Positions 9,339-19,093 are shown, counted from the stretch's first letter. The stretch is 64,000 nt of DNA from an uncultured Mailhella sp. (GCA_910578585.1 CAJTRG010000005.1:62001-126000), one strand, 5' to 3'. Notes: generated by a model not told the origin, from the letters alone. Program-made: numbers and translations.

Positions 9339-10652
9339 TTATTGAGGAATTTTACCCCAGCGCGGGAAATAGGCATTGCCATTGCCCGTAGGAACGCGCT
9401 TTGCTGTTCCGCCGTGACGAGTAATCAAATAAATTTGCTTTACCCCTGTTCTATTGGAAACAAAGGAAAGAAAATAACTGTCAGGCGCAAAGGAAGGCTG
9501 TTCATCACGGCCGGGGCCAAAGCTGACCTGGCGTTCAATGCCGGTAACCAAATCGTGCACAAAAATTCTGTGGCCTTCTGGAGTACCCTTGGTATAGGCA
9601 ACCACAGTACCGTCAGGGCTGATGGTTGGTTCTGTATTATAAGAGCCTGTTTTACTTACTCTTGTGGTGGTACCAGTGCTAAAATCTTTCAGGAAAATCT
9701 GCGGGCCGCCCAAACGGTTGGACGTGAAAACCATTTTAGTGCCGCTGTGGTCAAAGGTTGGGGAAACATCAATGGCGGAACTGTCTTCCAAAACACGTTC
9801 CCGTTTAAAACGGTGGTCAAGCAGATAAATATCAGGCTGAGAACCAGAAGAGAGGCTGACAGCAACTTTATTATCGGGCATAAAGCTTGGGCCGATAACC
9901 GTATTGCCGGGGAAGCGGATGCGCTGTACTTTGCCGTTGGCACTTTGCCAAACGCCAAGGGCATGAGAGCCATCATCAATATGGCTGAACACAATATAGC
10001 GTCCGTCAGGAGACCAGGCCGGAGACATGGCAATACCTTTTAAAGAGGTAATTTGCCGCAAATGTTTGCCCGTGGGAGAAACAATCCAAATATCCCGTTT
10101 GCTCTTGCTTTCATCTTTGGCAAACGTCAAAGTTGAAAGGAAGAAATCGCCGCTTCCTGTGAGCACTTTCATCAAATCAGCACAGAATTTATCAGCAACA
10201 GCTTCTGTTTCTTTGTCTGTGATATTGTTGTAGGCATTGCCAAAAATAAATTTACCGGAAAATGTTTCAAAAACACGAAGTTCCACTTTGCTGCCGTTAG
10301 CATCGCCGTTTGGCCAATAGGCAGTAATCAGTAAATCCGCTCCGCCAATCTGAAAACGGCGGAAATCCAAATTTGCCCCGCTCCATGCATTTAAAACCGT
10401 TCCGCCCAGGATATTCACATCAGGAACTAAATTCATAAAGGGCAAATAGGACAAATTATAGCGAATTTTGCCGTCAAGATTCGCGCCCAGCCCCTTTGCC
10501 TCAACATTTGGTGCTGTCAGCGGTTTCGCCATGCTTAAATTGACGATATTTTGTCCCGGGCCGTAAATATCCACCATGGTGGCACTATAGGCAGGGGAAA
10601 CCAAGATTAAACAAAACAAAAACACAAAGGAAAATATTTTTTTCATTCTCAA
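9339..10652 (-). CDS. tolB: TolB, periplasmic component of the Tol-Pal system
   Basis: Periplasmic beta-propeller of the Tol-Pal complex, which keeps the outer membrane tied to the cell during constriction. A signal peptide covers about residues 1-23 (Lys-rich start, hydrophobic core, AYSA). An N-terminal TolB_N domain is followed by WD40-like PD40 repeats, seen as SPAWSPDGRYIVFSH, TISPDGTVVAYT and PSFAPDSYFLSFVSN. Length 437 aa is typical. tolQ, tolR, tolA and pal are not adjacent. Translation may start at the second Met (two codons in). A terminator follows. Confidence 0.95.
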   Translation of the reverse strand: MRMKKIFSFVFLFCLILVSPAYSATMVDIYGPGQNIVNLSMAKPLTAPNVEAKGLGANLDGKIRYNLSYLPFMNLVPDVNILGGTVLNAWSGANLDFRRFQIGGADLLITAYWPNGDANGSKVELRVFETFSGKFIFGNAYNNITDKETEAVADKFCADLMKVLTGSGDFFLSTLTFAKDESKSKRDIWIVSPTGKHLRQITSLKGIAMSPAWSPDGRYIVFSHIDDGSHALGVWQSANGKVQRIRFPGNTVIGPSFMPDNKVAVSLSSGSQPDIYLLDHRFKRERVLEDSSAIDVSPTFDHSGTKMVFTSNRLGGPQIFLKDFSTGTTTRVSKTGSYNTEPTISPDGTVVAYTKGTPEGHRIFVHDLVTGIERQVSFGPGRDEQPSFAPDSYFLSFVSNRTGVKQIYLITRHGGTAKRVPTGNGNAYFPRWGKIPQ

Positions 10653-10764
10653 AGACCTTTTTGAAATTCAGTATACCTTATAGCACATTTTTGCTTGTAT
10701 TCAAATTATTTTTTAAATTGTAATATACTGAATTTATTATACTATAAATTTAGTGTGCCATATT

Positions 10765-12189
10765 TTACGGATTTGTTTGGGCAGCGGCAGTCGTTTGAGT
10801 CGTTGTTGTCACAGTTTGTGTGCCGGCAGTATTTTGCGTTATGCTGATATCTCTTTGGTTATCCCGCTGCACTTGCCCGGCCAATGGGCCACGCGCCATG
10901 GGATTATCCGCGAGCGGATTACTGTTTCCCGTAATGGCTGGATTTGCAGGGCTTGCAGGATTAACAGGATTTACAGGACTTACAGAACTGGCAGGGCTGG
11001 CAGAATTGGCTGATTCAAAAGGATTGCTGGGAATGGCAAAAATATCATTTTCAGCATCTCCGCCAAGAGGAGTTACGGTTCTGAGAGGAGCCTGAGGCGT
11101 AGGGTTGGCAGCATTCGCCGTATTGGCAGAAGCATTTGAAGCAGAAGATACTGGATTTACAGGATTTGCAGATGCTGCTGGACTGGTTTGAATAAACGGG
11201 CTTGCAGGAGCAGCGCCATTACCATTTGCAGAATTTACAGGCATTTCTCCATTCGTTCCGCTGGCAGAATTTTCAAAAAGGGGCGAATAGAGCACAGGAC
11301 TGCCGCTATTTAGACCACTCGTGCCACTTGCCGCAGACGCAGCAGGCTCAGTTTGCCCGGTTCCCTGCACAGGCATTTGACCTTGTACAGCCATTTGTCC
11401 GGTCAATTGTGCAAATTGTTCAATAGGGAAACAAATTTCTCCGTCTTTTGGTTCCAATATAATCATTTGTCCGGAGGCAAGCTTTTGCTTTAACTCTTCC
11501 AGATTGAGATTTTGCAAACCATTATTGAGATTTTGTGTACCGTTCGTCTGGCTGTTTGCCATATTTGCCTGGCTGGTGGACGTATTTGTTTGTGTGGTTA
11601 TTGAGTTTATACCGGCTGTCGTACCTGATTTTGCCTTGCTGGCCTGAGCCGTGCCGGATTTTGTCTTGCTTGATTTTGTTTTGCTCGTTTGAGTTGTCTG
11701 GCTCTTTGAAGTTGCAGTTGTTGCGCTGTACACACGACCAGCATTTCTTCCGGCAGGGTCGTTATACAATTTTTTGCGGGGAACAAGAGCCTGCCACGCA
11801 GAATTACGGAGCGCTTCTATTTTTGGATTACTCTGATAAGAACCAGAATAATCGCCATGGACAGAAGCAGAGCCGGTTACGGTTGCTCCGGAACTTTCCT
11901 TTTGATTTGCAGCAGCAGTGGTGCTTTGACTTTGTTGATTATCAATAGTTGTTGTTTGGGTATTTCCCTGTGCTGAGGCTGAATTATTAATGGTGACATT
12001 GACCTGCACAGGTTCTGCAGTTTTGGTCGTGGCTGCTTTTGTGCTTTGGCTTGTCTGATTGATTGTTTGTGTTGTAATCTGTCCGCTTGCTTGGCTGGTG
12101 GTTTGACCAGTTGTCTGGGTTGCGGCTTGCGCAAAAGCAGGCAAAGCAATAAAGCAGCTCAAAAGAATAAGAGAAAAAGATTTTTTCAT
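10765..12189 (-). CDS. Thr/Gln/Ser/Asn-rich exported low-complexity protein
   Basis: Not recognised. The 474-aa product starts with a clear signal peptide (MKKSFSLILLSCFIALPAFAQA). A long N-terminal part is rich in Thr and Gln (QTTGQTTSQ, TQTSKTKSS). Two ordered-looking islands stand out: one around SYQSNPKIEALRNSAWQ...PRKKLYNDPAGR (about residue 115-150) and one around LEELKQKLASGQMIILEPKDGEICFP (about 230-255). The C-terminal part is rich in Ala, Asn, Pro and Ser with NPVNP-type repeats and ends in a Thr/Gln stretch. It sits just upstream of tolB on the same strand, which suggests an envelope location. No catalytic motif is visible. The biased composition makes homology searches unreliable. 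Confidence 0.7.
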   Translation of the reverse strand: MKKSFSLILLSCFIALPAFAQAATQTTGQTTSQASGQITTQTINQTSQSTKAATTKTAEPVQVNVTINNSASAQGNTQTTTIDNQQSQSTTAAANQKESSGATVTGSASVHGDYSGSYQSNPKIEALRNSAWQALVPRKKLYNDPAGRNAGRVYSATTATSKSQTTQTSKTKSSKTKSGTAQASKAKSGTTAGINSITTQTNTSTSQANMANSQTNGTQNLNNGLQNLNLEELKQKLASGQMIILEPKDGEICFPIEQFAQLTGQMAVQGQMPVQGTGQTEPAASAASGTSGLNSGSPVLYSPLFENSASGTNGEMPVNSANGNGAAPASPFIQTSPAASANPVNPVSSASNASANTANAANPTPQAPLRTVTPLGGDAENDIFAIPSNPFESANSASPASSVSPVNPVNPASPANPAITGNSNPLADNPMARGPLAGQVQRDNQRDISITQNTAGTQTVTTTTQTTAAAQTNP

Positions 12190-12247
12190 ATTTCACCAAA
12201 CCTTTTATAAAATCTCATTATTCTTTTCGGACACAATTATAAAAAGA

Positions 12248-12751
12248 TTAGGGTTTTCTTCTTTTTGGCTTCCATACAGATAAAACAATCAAAAACACAA
12301 GCAGCAGGCATTGTACAAAACCAAAATTTACATATTCATGAAAGGTGATAAAATATTGCCCGGTTTCTGCACTTAGCTCTGCCACACTTTGGTGCTTGGA
12401 AAGTTCCAGCAAAAGCCGTTCTCTTGGCCCCAAATAAAATGTTCCTGAGATCATCAGTGCAAGAGAAAGTACCCATTTTGCCAATACAAAACCATGCTTG
12501 AAAAATCCCCATGGAGTAAAAAGCGAATAGCATAAACCTGTTATAAAACAACCAATTGCACCGGGAATAATCACAATGGCAACATCAATCACATGCTTGG
12601 CATGATTGAGCCCATACGCCTGCTCGCCAAAGGCAAAATCCCCTGCAAAATGATTAAGTGCAAATAAAGATAAAGCGCCGCCAACCCAGCAGACAGCAGT
12701 CAAAATATGGAGTGCTTTTAAAATTTTTTGTCCTTTGGCTGATAAATTCAT
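12248..12751 (-). CDS. Four-helix integral membrane protein, DUF2269/CopD-like
   Basis: A 167-aa membrane protein with four predicted helices (about 10-28, 50-72, 86-105 and 140-160). The N-terminal pattern ILKALHILTAVCWVGGALSLF resembles the histidine-containing first helix of DUF2269 and CopD-like proteins. The C-terminus is basic (KPKRRKP), so it probably faces the cytoplasm. The ATG is 12 bp beyond the tmk stop, so the two are co-transcribed. Function unknown. Confidence 0.65.
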   Translation of the reverse strand: MNLSAKGQKILKALHILTAVCWVGGALSLFALNHFAGDFAFGEQAYGLNHAKHVIDVAIVIIPGAIGCFITGLCYSLFTPWGFFKHGFVLAKWVLSLALMISGTFYLGPRERLLLELSKHQSVAELSAETGQYFITFHEYVNFGFVQCLLLVFLIVLSVWKPKRRKP

Positions 12752-12763
12752 AACAGTTTCACT

Positions 12764-13396
12764 TTAAAGAAAACTTTGCAGTTTTTTGCACACATCCGCA
12801 AAAACAGCTTCTGCATTTTGCTTGGCATCGACAACAAAAAAGCGTTTTTCCTCTTTACTTAAAGCTAGAAAGCCAGCACGGATTTTTTGATGAAATTCCA
12901 AGGCCTCAGCTTCAAAACGTCCTTCTCTAATAGTCAGATTTTCAGCCTTGTTTCTGGCATTTGCCCGCGCCAGGCCAATTTCCGGGTCAAGATCTAAAAT
13001 AATGGTCAGATCTGGTTTCAATCCTCCGGCGGCACGCTCATTGAGCATTTGCAGCTGCTTCACATCCATGCCGCGGCCATAGCCCTGATAGGCTACAGTG
13101 CTGTCAATAAATCTATCACAAAGCACGACTTTTTCCTGTGCCAAAGCGGGTTTTATGCAGCTTTCCACATGTTCTGCCCTGTCCGCCAGGAAAAGGAACA
13201 ATTCAGCAGCAGGACAAATTTTTTCTTCGGCATTTAAAATAATACTGCGGAGTTTTTGCCCGAGTTCACTGCCGCCGGGCTCTCGGGTCAAAAGCACTTC
13301 TTTGCCCGCCGCCTCAAAATAGGCAATCATTTTTTGAATAAGCGTAGATTTCCCCGCACCTTCAATGCCTTCAAGACTGATAAATAAACCTGCCAT
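12764..13396 (-). CDS. tmk: Thymidylate kinase
   Basis: Phosphorylates dTMP to dTDP in DNA precursor synthesis. The P-loop is LEGIEGAGKST at residues 8-18, the substrate-binding TREPGGSELG is at about 37-46 and the DRFIDSTVAYQGYGRG motif is near 94-109. Length 210 aa is normal. It lies between the YhaM-like gene upstream and a small membrane protein gene downstream, on the same strand. Confidence 0.97.
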   Translation of the reverse strand: MAGLFISLEGIEGAGKSTLIQKMIAYFEAAGKEVLLTREPGGSELGQKLRSIILNAEEKICPAAELFLFLADRAEHVESCIKPALAQEKVVLCDRFIDSTVAYQGYGRGMDVKQLQMLNERAAGGLKPDLTIILDLDPEIGLARANARNKAENLTIREGRFEAEALEFHQKIRAGFLALSKEEKRFFVVDAKQNAEAVFADVCKKLQSFL

Positions 13397-13413
13397 ACTG
13401 CACCTGTCTTAAA

Positions 13414-14493
13414 CTAGCCGAAAAACCCCATAAGAGAGCCCTGCTTGCCCTTTGGATCTTTCTTTGCTTTGCTTGATTCTTTTTCTTTTGCCTTTGGCGT
13501 TTGGGGCATTTTACATAAACTTCTGCCCAGTAAATTAATCCATGCAGACCAGGCAATTTCCCCGCCTTCCGGATCTTCCTTTTCGGATTCTTTCTTATCC
13601 GTTATTTGGCTGAAAGCTTCACGGCACTGTGCCAGTTTCGCATCCATATTATCTGCATAATGCAGGCAAAACGCCTCTGGAGAAAGCGGCACACGCGGCG
13701 CCCCAAATTCCGGCTCACCGTGGTGAGAGAGAATTAAATGCTCAAAATGAAGAGCAAGGGCCGGATCAACCTTTGCTTTCTCCAAAAAGGGCTTCAAAAT
13801 CAGTATGCCCTGAATAATATGCCCAAGCATTTTGCCCTCATCCGTATAATCATTGGCAAGTCCGCCTGAAAGTTCATCCAGCTTGCCAATATCATGGAAA
13901 AGTCCTGCCACAAAAAGGGTTTGCCGATCCAGTTCCGGATAATGGTCAGAAAGTTTCAAACAAAGACTTGCCACAGAAAACATATGTTCCAAAAGCCCGC
14001 CGGCATAGGCATGATGCACAGACTTTGCCGCAGGCGCAAGCAGAAGTTTTGCCCGAATTCTCTGGTCTTTGAGCACACTTTTGCAAAAATCCTTCCAGGG
14101 AGCATAGGTAATTTCTTCGCTGATTTTCTCTTCAATTTGCGCTAAAATTTCAGAAGGTTCCACCGCGGAAGTCTGGATAAAATCGCTCATCACAAGTTCT
14201 TCCGGAGTATCCACCGGGCGCAGCGCCTCAATGGTAAATTGCAACTGCTCACGAAATGTCGACGTTCTGCCCTTTACTTCCACAAAATCGCCCATTTTCA
14301 GCTCTGCAATATTTTGACTAAGTGGCGTCCAAATTTTAGCGTCAAGCGTTCCTGTGGAATCGCGCAGTTTCACTGCCCAGAACGGGCCGTTCTTCCCTTC
14401 GGATTTTTGAGCAGAACCCACCAGAAAGACTGAACAAACGCCTTCGCCAACCGGAATATCTTTTTGAATATCTTTAATGCAAATTCTATGCAT
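13414..14493 (-). CDS. YhaM-like 3'-5' exoribonuclease (OB-fold plus HD domain)
   Basis: A 359-aa protein with an N-terminal OB-fold nucleic-acid-binding domain (KLRDSTGTLDAKIW) and a central HD phosphohydrolase domain (HHAYAGGLLEHMFSVA... and GLFHDIGKLDELSGG). This order is that of YhaM, a 3'-5' exoribonuclease. The C-terminus ends in a Lys/Glu/Ser-rich tail. The start at 14493 has AAAGGA at good spacing; the frame also extends 21 codons upstream without a better ribosome binding site. It probably leads the tmk operon. Confidence 0.85.
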   Translation of the reverse strand: MHRICIKDIQKDIPVGEGVCSVFLVGSAQKSEGKNGPFWAVKLRDSTGTLDAKIWTPLSQNIAELKMGDFVEVKGRTSTFREQLQFTIEALRPVDTPEELVMSDFIQTSAVEPSEILAQIEEKISEEITYAPWKDFCKSVLKDQRIRAKLLLAPAAKSVHHAYAGGLLEHMFSVASLCLKLSDHYPELDRQTLFVAGLFHDIGKLDELSGGLANDYTDEGKMLGHIIQGILILKPFLEKAKVDPALALHFEHLILSHHGEPEFGAPRVPLSPEAFCLHYADNMDAKLAQCREAFSQITDKKESEKEDPEGGEIAWSAWINLLGRSLCKMPQTPKAKEKESSKAKKDPKGKQGSLMGFFG

Positions 14494-14674
14494 GGTTAAT
14501 CCTTTTAAATAATCTGCATGAGCAAATATTTTTGCATAGATGAGCCTCTTCGTCAAACCATAAAATTGACCTTTTTCCAGAAATAATTTTTTATTTTTCT
14601 TTCCTTACACATTGCCAAAAATTTCACTTTGTAGTATGTTTTTTTATCATATACTATGCATGCTTGGAGGATAT

Positions 14675-15598
14675 ATGCCCTTAGTCGGACCAAAAGAAAT
14701 GTTTGCTCGTGCGTACGCCGAGTCCTATGCTGTTGGTGCGTTCAACATCAATAACATGGAAATTATTCAAGGTATTATGCAAGCTGCTTCTGAAGAAAAA
14801 TCTCCTGTTATTCTGCAAGTTTCCGCTGGAGCTCGTAAATATGCAGGACAACCCTATATTATGAAATTAGCAGAAGCTGCTCTTCAGGAAAATGATTTGC
14901 CAGTTGTTGTGCACTTAGACCACGGCGCAGACTTTGATATTTGTAAAGCCTGCATTGACGGTGGTTTCACCTCTGTTATGATCGACGGATCCCACCACAG
15001 CTTTGAAGAAAATATCGCCATTACCAAGAAAGTTGTAGAATATGCCCATGATAAAGGCGTTTGGGTTGAAGCTGAACTTGGACAGTTAGCAGGCGTTGAA
15101 GAACACGTTTCTGCTGAAAAATCTGTCTACACTGATCCTGATCAGGCTGTTGAATTTGTACAAAGAAGCGGCTGTGACTCTCTGGCCATTGCTATTGGCA
15201 CAAGCCACGGCGCTTATAAATTCAAAGGCGAAGCAAAACTTGATTTTGAACGTCTTGAAAAAATTACCAAAATGCTTCCTAATTATCCTCTTGTGCTTCA
15301 TGGTGCTTCTTCTGTTCCTCAGGAATTTGTGGAAATGGCAAATAAATACGGTGCAAAACTTGGTTCTGCCAAGGGTGTTCCTGAAGAAATGCTCAGAAAA
15401 GCTGCTTCCATGGGCGTTTGCAAAATCAATATTGACTCTGACATTCGTCTTGCCATGACTGCCTATATTCGCCGTCAGCTTGCCGAAGCACCAGAAGAAT
15501 TTGACCCTCGTTCTTATCTGAAACCTGCCCGCGAAGCTGTTCGCACCATGGTTCAGCATAAGATCAAAAATGTTTTGGGCTCTTCCAATAAAATATAA
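14675..15598 (+). CDS. fba: Class II fructose-1,6-bisphosphate aldolase
   Basis: Zn-dependent cleavage or formation of fructose-1,6-bisphosphate in glycolysis and gluconeogenesis. The 307-aa protein shows the metal-binding VVHLDHGADFD, the GSHHSFEENI segment, the EAELG stretch, VLHGASSVP and the NIDSDIR motif of class IIA/B enzymes. The start at 14675 is chosen because TTGGAGG lies just upstream; an ATG 21 codons earlier has no ribosome binding site. gap follows after 50 bp, so the two glycolytic genes form an operon. Confidence 0.95.
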   Translation: MPLVGPKEMFARAYAESYAVGAFNINNMEIIQGIMQAASEEKSPVILQVSAGARKYAGQPYIMKLAEAALQENDLPVVVHLDHGADFDICKACIDGGFTSVMIDGSHHSFEENIAITKKVVEYAHDKGVWVEAELGQLAGVEEHVSAEKSVYTDPDQAVEFVQRSGCDSLAIAIGTSHGAYKFKGEAKLDFERLEKITKMLPNYPLVLHGASSVPQEFVEMANKYGAKLGSAKGVPEEMLRKAASMGVCKINIDSDIRLAMTAYIRRQLAEAPEEFDPRSYLKPAREAVRTMVQHKIKNVLGSSNKI

Positions 15599-15648
15599 AG
15601 AACAAAATTTACCAACAAAAATAAACTAAACATACACTGGAGAAACGT

Positions 15649-16650
15649 ATGGCTATCAACAAAATTGGTATTAATGGTTTTGGTCGTATTGGTCGTTATC
15701 TTGTACGCCTGCTTGCTGACAGCAGCGATGTTCAGGTTGCTGTCATCAATGCCCGTGCTGACAACAAAACCCTTGCACACCTTTTAAAATACGACTCAAC
15801 CTTCGGTCATTTTCCTTTCCCTGTTGACGTATATGACGATGGTATTGTTGTTAATGGCAAACAAATCAAAGTTACCCGCTGCGCTTTGAAAGAATGGCAG
15901 TGGGGTGAACTCGGCATTGACCTTGTTATCGAAACAACCGGTAAAATCAAAGACAAAACCGGCGCCATGGAACACATCAAATGCGGAGCTAAAAAAGTTA
16001 TTGTTTCTGCGCCTGCTAAAGAAGCTGACGCAACCATTGTTATGGGCGTAAACGACAATGTTTATGACGGCTCTCAAGTAGTTATTTCCGCTGCTTCCTG
16101 CACCACCAACTGCCTTGCTCCTGCAACCAAAGTTCTCGACGACAACTTTGGTGTTGTGAAAGGTCTTATGACCACCATCCACTCCTATACCATGAGCCAG
16201 CGTGTTTTGGACGGTTCAGACAAAGACCTGCGCCGGGCAAGATCCTGCGCTGTTTCCATGATTCCTACCACAACCGGTGCTGCCCGTGCTATTGGTCTTG
16301 TTTGTCCAAAACTCAAAGGCAAAATCGACGGTATGGCTATCCGTGTTCCTACACCAGACGTAAGTATTGTTGACTTCACTGTTACCCTTGAAAAAAATGC
16401 CACTGTTGAAGAAATCAATGCAGCTTTGAAGAAAGCTTCCGAAGGCGCAATGAAAGACAACCTTGGCTACACGGAAGAACCGCTTGTTTCTGTTGACTTC
16501 ACCGGTGATACCCACGGCGGTGTTGTCGATGCTCAACTGACTTCAGTTATTGACGGCAACTTCGCTAAAATCATTGTTTGGTATGATAACGAAGCAGGCT
16601 TCACCAACCAGCTGGTACGTTTGGTCAGAATGGTTGCAAAAAGCATGTAA
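15649..16650 (+). CDS. gap: Glyceraldehyde-3-phosphate dehydrogenase, type I
   Basis: NAD-dependent oxidation and phosphorylation of glyceraldehyde-3-phosphate. The Rossmann motif INGFGRIGR is at residues 7-15, the catalytic cysteine lies in SAASCTTNCLAP at about 147-158, and the C-terminal WYDNEAGFTNQLV is present. Length 333 aa is standard. CTGGAGAAACGT upstream gives the ribosome binding site. Codon use looks like that of a highly expressed gene. Confidence 0.97.
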   Translation: MAINKIGINGFGRIGRYLVRLLADSSDVQVAVINARADNKTLAHLLKYDSTFGHFPFPVDVYDDGIVVNGKQIKVTRCALKEWQWGELGIDLVIETTGKIKDKTGAMEHIKCGAKKVIVSAPAKEADATIVMGVNDNVYDGSQVVISAASCTTNCLAPATKVLDDNFGVVKGLMTTIHSYTMSQRVLDGSDKDLRRARSCAVSMIPTTTGAARAIGLVCPKLKGKIDGMAIRVPTPDVSIVDFTVTLEKNATVEEINAALKKASEGAMKDNLGYTEEPLVSVDFTGDTHGGVVDAQLTSVIDGNFAKIIVWYDNEAGFTNQLVRLVRMVAKSM

Positions 16651-16677
16651 TTTGCCTGCATAAACAATTTTATACCG

Positions 16678-16703
16678 GGGCGTTGCAAAACGCCCTTTTT
16701 TTT
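16678..16703 (+). terminator. Rho-independent terminator after gap
   Basis: The stem GGGCGTT / AACGCCC with a GCAA tetraloop is followed directly by eight T residues. It closes the fba-gap operon. Confidence 0.92.
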
Positions 16704-17069
16704 ATGGTTATTGCTTGATTTTAAGCCGTTTCGTATGATTTTCATTGTTTTTTTAGATTAAAATATTTTGAGTTCTCAAAACATATTGTTTTTTTACTTT
16801 TTTTCTGAAAATTATTTTTCCCGATTTTCCCTGCATACTGTATCAATACTAACAAAAAAAATTGAAACATTGTGAATGAAGTAAAACTACAACTATTACA
16901 CTAAGATATCAGTTCTCTTTAATTCCTGCAATTCAGCTTATCTGCCAAAATGTGCCGACATGTGCCAAGCTCTCTTTAAAGAAAAGCCTTGCCTGATTTT
17001 TTTTGCAATGCTATTTTATGACTGAAAAAAACTTTTCATTATGCTTGATTTATAAAAAAGGATAACTCT
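16704..17069. other. Intergenic region with no gene seen
   Basis: About 366 bp of AT-rich sequence between the gap terminator and the antiporter gene. I see no ORF with a ribosome binding site, no tRNA and no recognised riboswitch. It probably holds the antiporter promoter. GGATAAC before the ATG at 17070 is a weak ribosome binding site. Confidence 0.5.
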
Positions 17070-18095
17070 ATGGAATTATTATATTACTGTATTGCCTTAG
17101 CTCTTGGTTTATATGTTCTTATCTGGAGCGCGGACAAATTTGTGGACGGTGCGTCTGCCGTTGCCACCCGCCTTGGCATGTCAAAGCTTCTTGTGGGCAT
17201 GATTATTGTTGGCTTCGGCACCTCTGCCCCTGAAATGCTTGTTTCCGCCCTTGCTTCCTATGGCGGAACCCCCGGCATCGCTCTTGGAAATGCCTTTGGA
17301 TCCAATATTGCCAATATTGCGCTTATTCTGGGCATAACTGTCCTTATCCGTCCTATTTTCATAGAAAAAGCCGTGATAACACGGGAAATTCCTATTTTGC
17401 TTTTTGCAACCCTTGCTGCGTATTATTTTCTTTGGGACGGCATGCTTTCCCGCTTTGAAGCAGTTTTAATGCTTATCCTTTTTGCCATTATCATGTATTT
17501 CAGTATTTCTGCCAGCATACGGGAAGAAAAACGCCAGCAGCCCTGCGAAGAACTTCGCCGCCTGCAGGAAGAAAAAGTCCTTGTTGATCCGGAAGTTATG
17601 CCCATGAAAAATGCCATTTTTTGCTTGATTATTGGACTTGTTCTGCTCATTGCCAGTTCCCGCGCCCTGGTTTGGGGAGCTGTAGGCATTGCCGCTTTTA
17701 TAGGTATCAGCGACATGATTATAGGGCTGACCATTGTGGCTGTCGGCACAAGCCTGCCCGAACTTGCCTCTGCCATCAGCGCGACACGGAAAAGTGAACA
17801 TTCCCTTGTGATTGGCAATATTCTTGGCTCTAATTTTTTCAATGCCTTGGCAGTGGTAGGGATTGCGGGCGTTATTAAGCCTATTCCTGTTGAATACGGC
17901 GTGCTTGTCCGTGATATGCCCCTCAATATTCTTTTGACCCTGTCCCTTTTTCTCTTTAGCATACGTGTGGGCAATCAAGTCCAAGGCATTATTTCCCGCT
18001 TTGAGGGGATTGTTATGCTGGCTATTTATGTTATTTATACATTCCAGCTAGTTACCATTGTTCTTGGCAAACCGCTTTTTGCATTTTTGGTCTAA
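17070..18095 (+). CDS. Calcium/sodium antiporter, CaCA family (YrbG type)
   Basis: Inner-membrane cation exchanger of 341 aa with about ten hydrophobic segments. It has the two inverted alpha repeats of the family: GFGTSAPEMLVS with GNAFGSNIANIALILG in the first half, and AVGTSLPELASAI with GNILGSNFFNALAVVG in the second. A charged cytoplasmic loop (REEKRQQPCEELRRLQEEK) separates them. The stop overlaps the next ATG (TAATG), so the pseudouridine synthase gene is translationally coupled. The ion pair is assigned from the family only. Confidence 0.92.
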   Translation: MELLYYCIALALGLYVLIWSADKFVDGASAVATRLGMSKLLVGMIIVGFGTSAPEMLVSALASYGGTPGIALGNAFGSNIANIALILGITVLIRPIFIEKAVITREIPILLFATLAAYYFLWDGMLSRFEAVLMLILFAIIMYFSISASIREEKRQQPCEELRRLQEEKVLVDPEVMPMKNAIFCLIIGLVLLIASSRALVWGAVGIAAFIGISDMIIGLTIVAVGTSLPELASAISATRKSEHSLVIGNILGSNFFNALAVVGIAGVIKPIPVEYGVLVRDMPLNILLTLSLFLFSIRVGNQVQGIISRFEGIVMLAIYVIYTFQLVTIVLGKPLFAFLV

Positions 18096-19087
18096 TGGCT
18101 CAGGAACTTACTGTTACCCCCTCCGCAAGCGGACAAAAGCTTTTCAATTTTTTGAAACGCTGTCTTAATGCTGAAAATAATGAAATCCACCGCTGGATAC
18201 GCACAGGGCAAGTCCGTATCAACAAGAAACGGGCAAAAGCTTTTGATCTTGTACGGGAAGGCGATTTAATCCGTATTCCGCCCTTTGCGCAAAACCAAGT
18301 TCCTGCCTCTGTCCAAACGCAAAGTTCATGCGATAAAACACGAGCTCAAAAAAGTTTGCCCTTTCCCATTATCTTTGAAAATGAACATATTCTTGTTCTG
18401 AATAAACCTCAGGGACTTGCCTGCCAAGGGGGTACAGGGCAAAAAGAAAATATTGCAGACATATTAAAAAAGTATTATCGCCATGCTGATTTTATCCCTG
18501 CCCCTGCCCACAGGCTGGATAAAGAAACAAGCGGACTCTTACTCATTGGCAAAACCTATCAAAGCCTGCGTTTTCTCACCGAATATATGAAGGGCAATGA
18601 AGAAAATCTCTTGCAGGCCGTTTACGAAGATCCTAAAAAAATCTATCATGCCTGGGTTTACGGGGATATCACAGACTTTGCCAAAGAAAATCCGTATCTT
18701 TGCCACTCTCTTTATCATAATGAAAACCAGAAAAAAGAAAATGTTTGGCAGGCATTCTCCTATAAAAACCCTCAAGAAATTGAAGCCCGTATCAAAGAGT
18801 ACGGACTGATCCAAAACACACCTATTGGCGAAAAAGCTCTTTTTGCCTGCTCCACCCTCAAAGTTTTAGCCGTCAAAAAGAACAAGAGCCTGATAGAAGT
18901 TGGTATTTACACCGGCCGCAAGCATCAAATCCGCATTCAGCTTGCCCATTCCGGTTTTCCCTTAGTCGGCGATATTAAATATGCGCCCAAAAAATTTATC
19001 GCTGCAAACGACAAATTTTTCCTGCAATGCCATGCTCTCACCCTGCCCGAAAATCCTTTTACCGAGCAAACTGTTTTCACGCTGTAA
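18095..19087 (+). CDS. RluA-family pseudouridine synthase (RluC/RluD-like) with S4 domain
   Basis: Converts uridine to pseudouridine in rRNA or tRNA. An S4 RNA-binding domain fills about residues 1-65 (IHRWIRTGQVRINKKRAK). The catalytic stretch HRLDKETSGLLLIGK follows, with the conserved Asp. The C-terminal GRKHQIRIQLAHSGFPLVGDIKY motif is complete. Length 330 aa fits RluC. The start codon overlaps the antiporter stop. Target site not assignable from sequence alone. Confidence 0.9.
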   Translation: MAQELTVTPSASGQKLFNFLKRCLNAENNEIHRWIRTGQVRINKKRAKAFDLVREGDLIRIPPFAQNQVPASVQTQSSCDKTRAQKSLPFPIIFENEHILVLNKPQGLACQGGTGQKENIADILKKYYRHADFIPAPAHRLDKETSGLLLIGKTYQSLRFLTEYMKGNEENLLQAVYEDPKKIYHAWVYGDITDFAKENPYLCHSLYHNENQKKENVWQAFSYKNPQEIEARIKEYGLIQNTPIGEKALFACSTLKVLAVKKNKSLIEVGIYTGRKHQIRIQLAHSGFPLVGDIKYAPKKFIAANDKFFLQCHALTLPENPFTEQTVFTL

Positions 19088-19093
19088 TTTTCT

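Noticed and set aside
10753..11948. Open frames on the plus strand opposite the Thr/Gln-rich gene
   Set aside because: They mirror the low-complexity minus-strand codons (Gly/Leu/Arg/Thr runs) and lack signals of their own.
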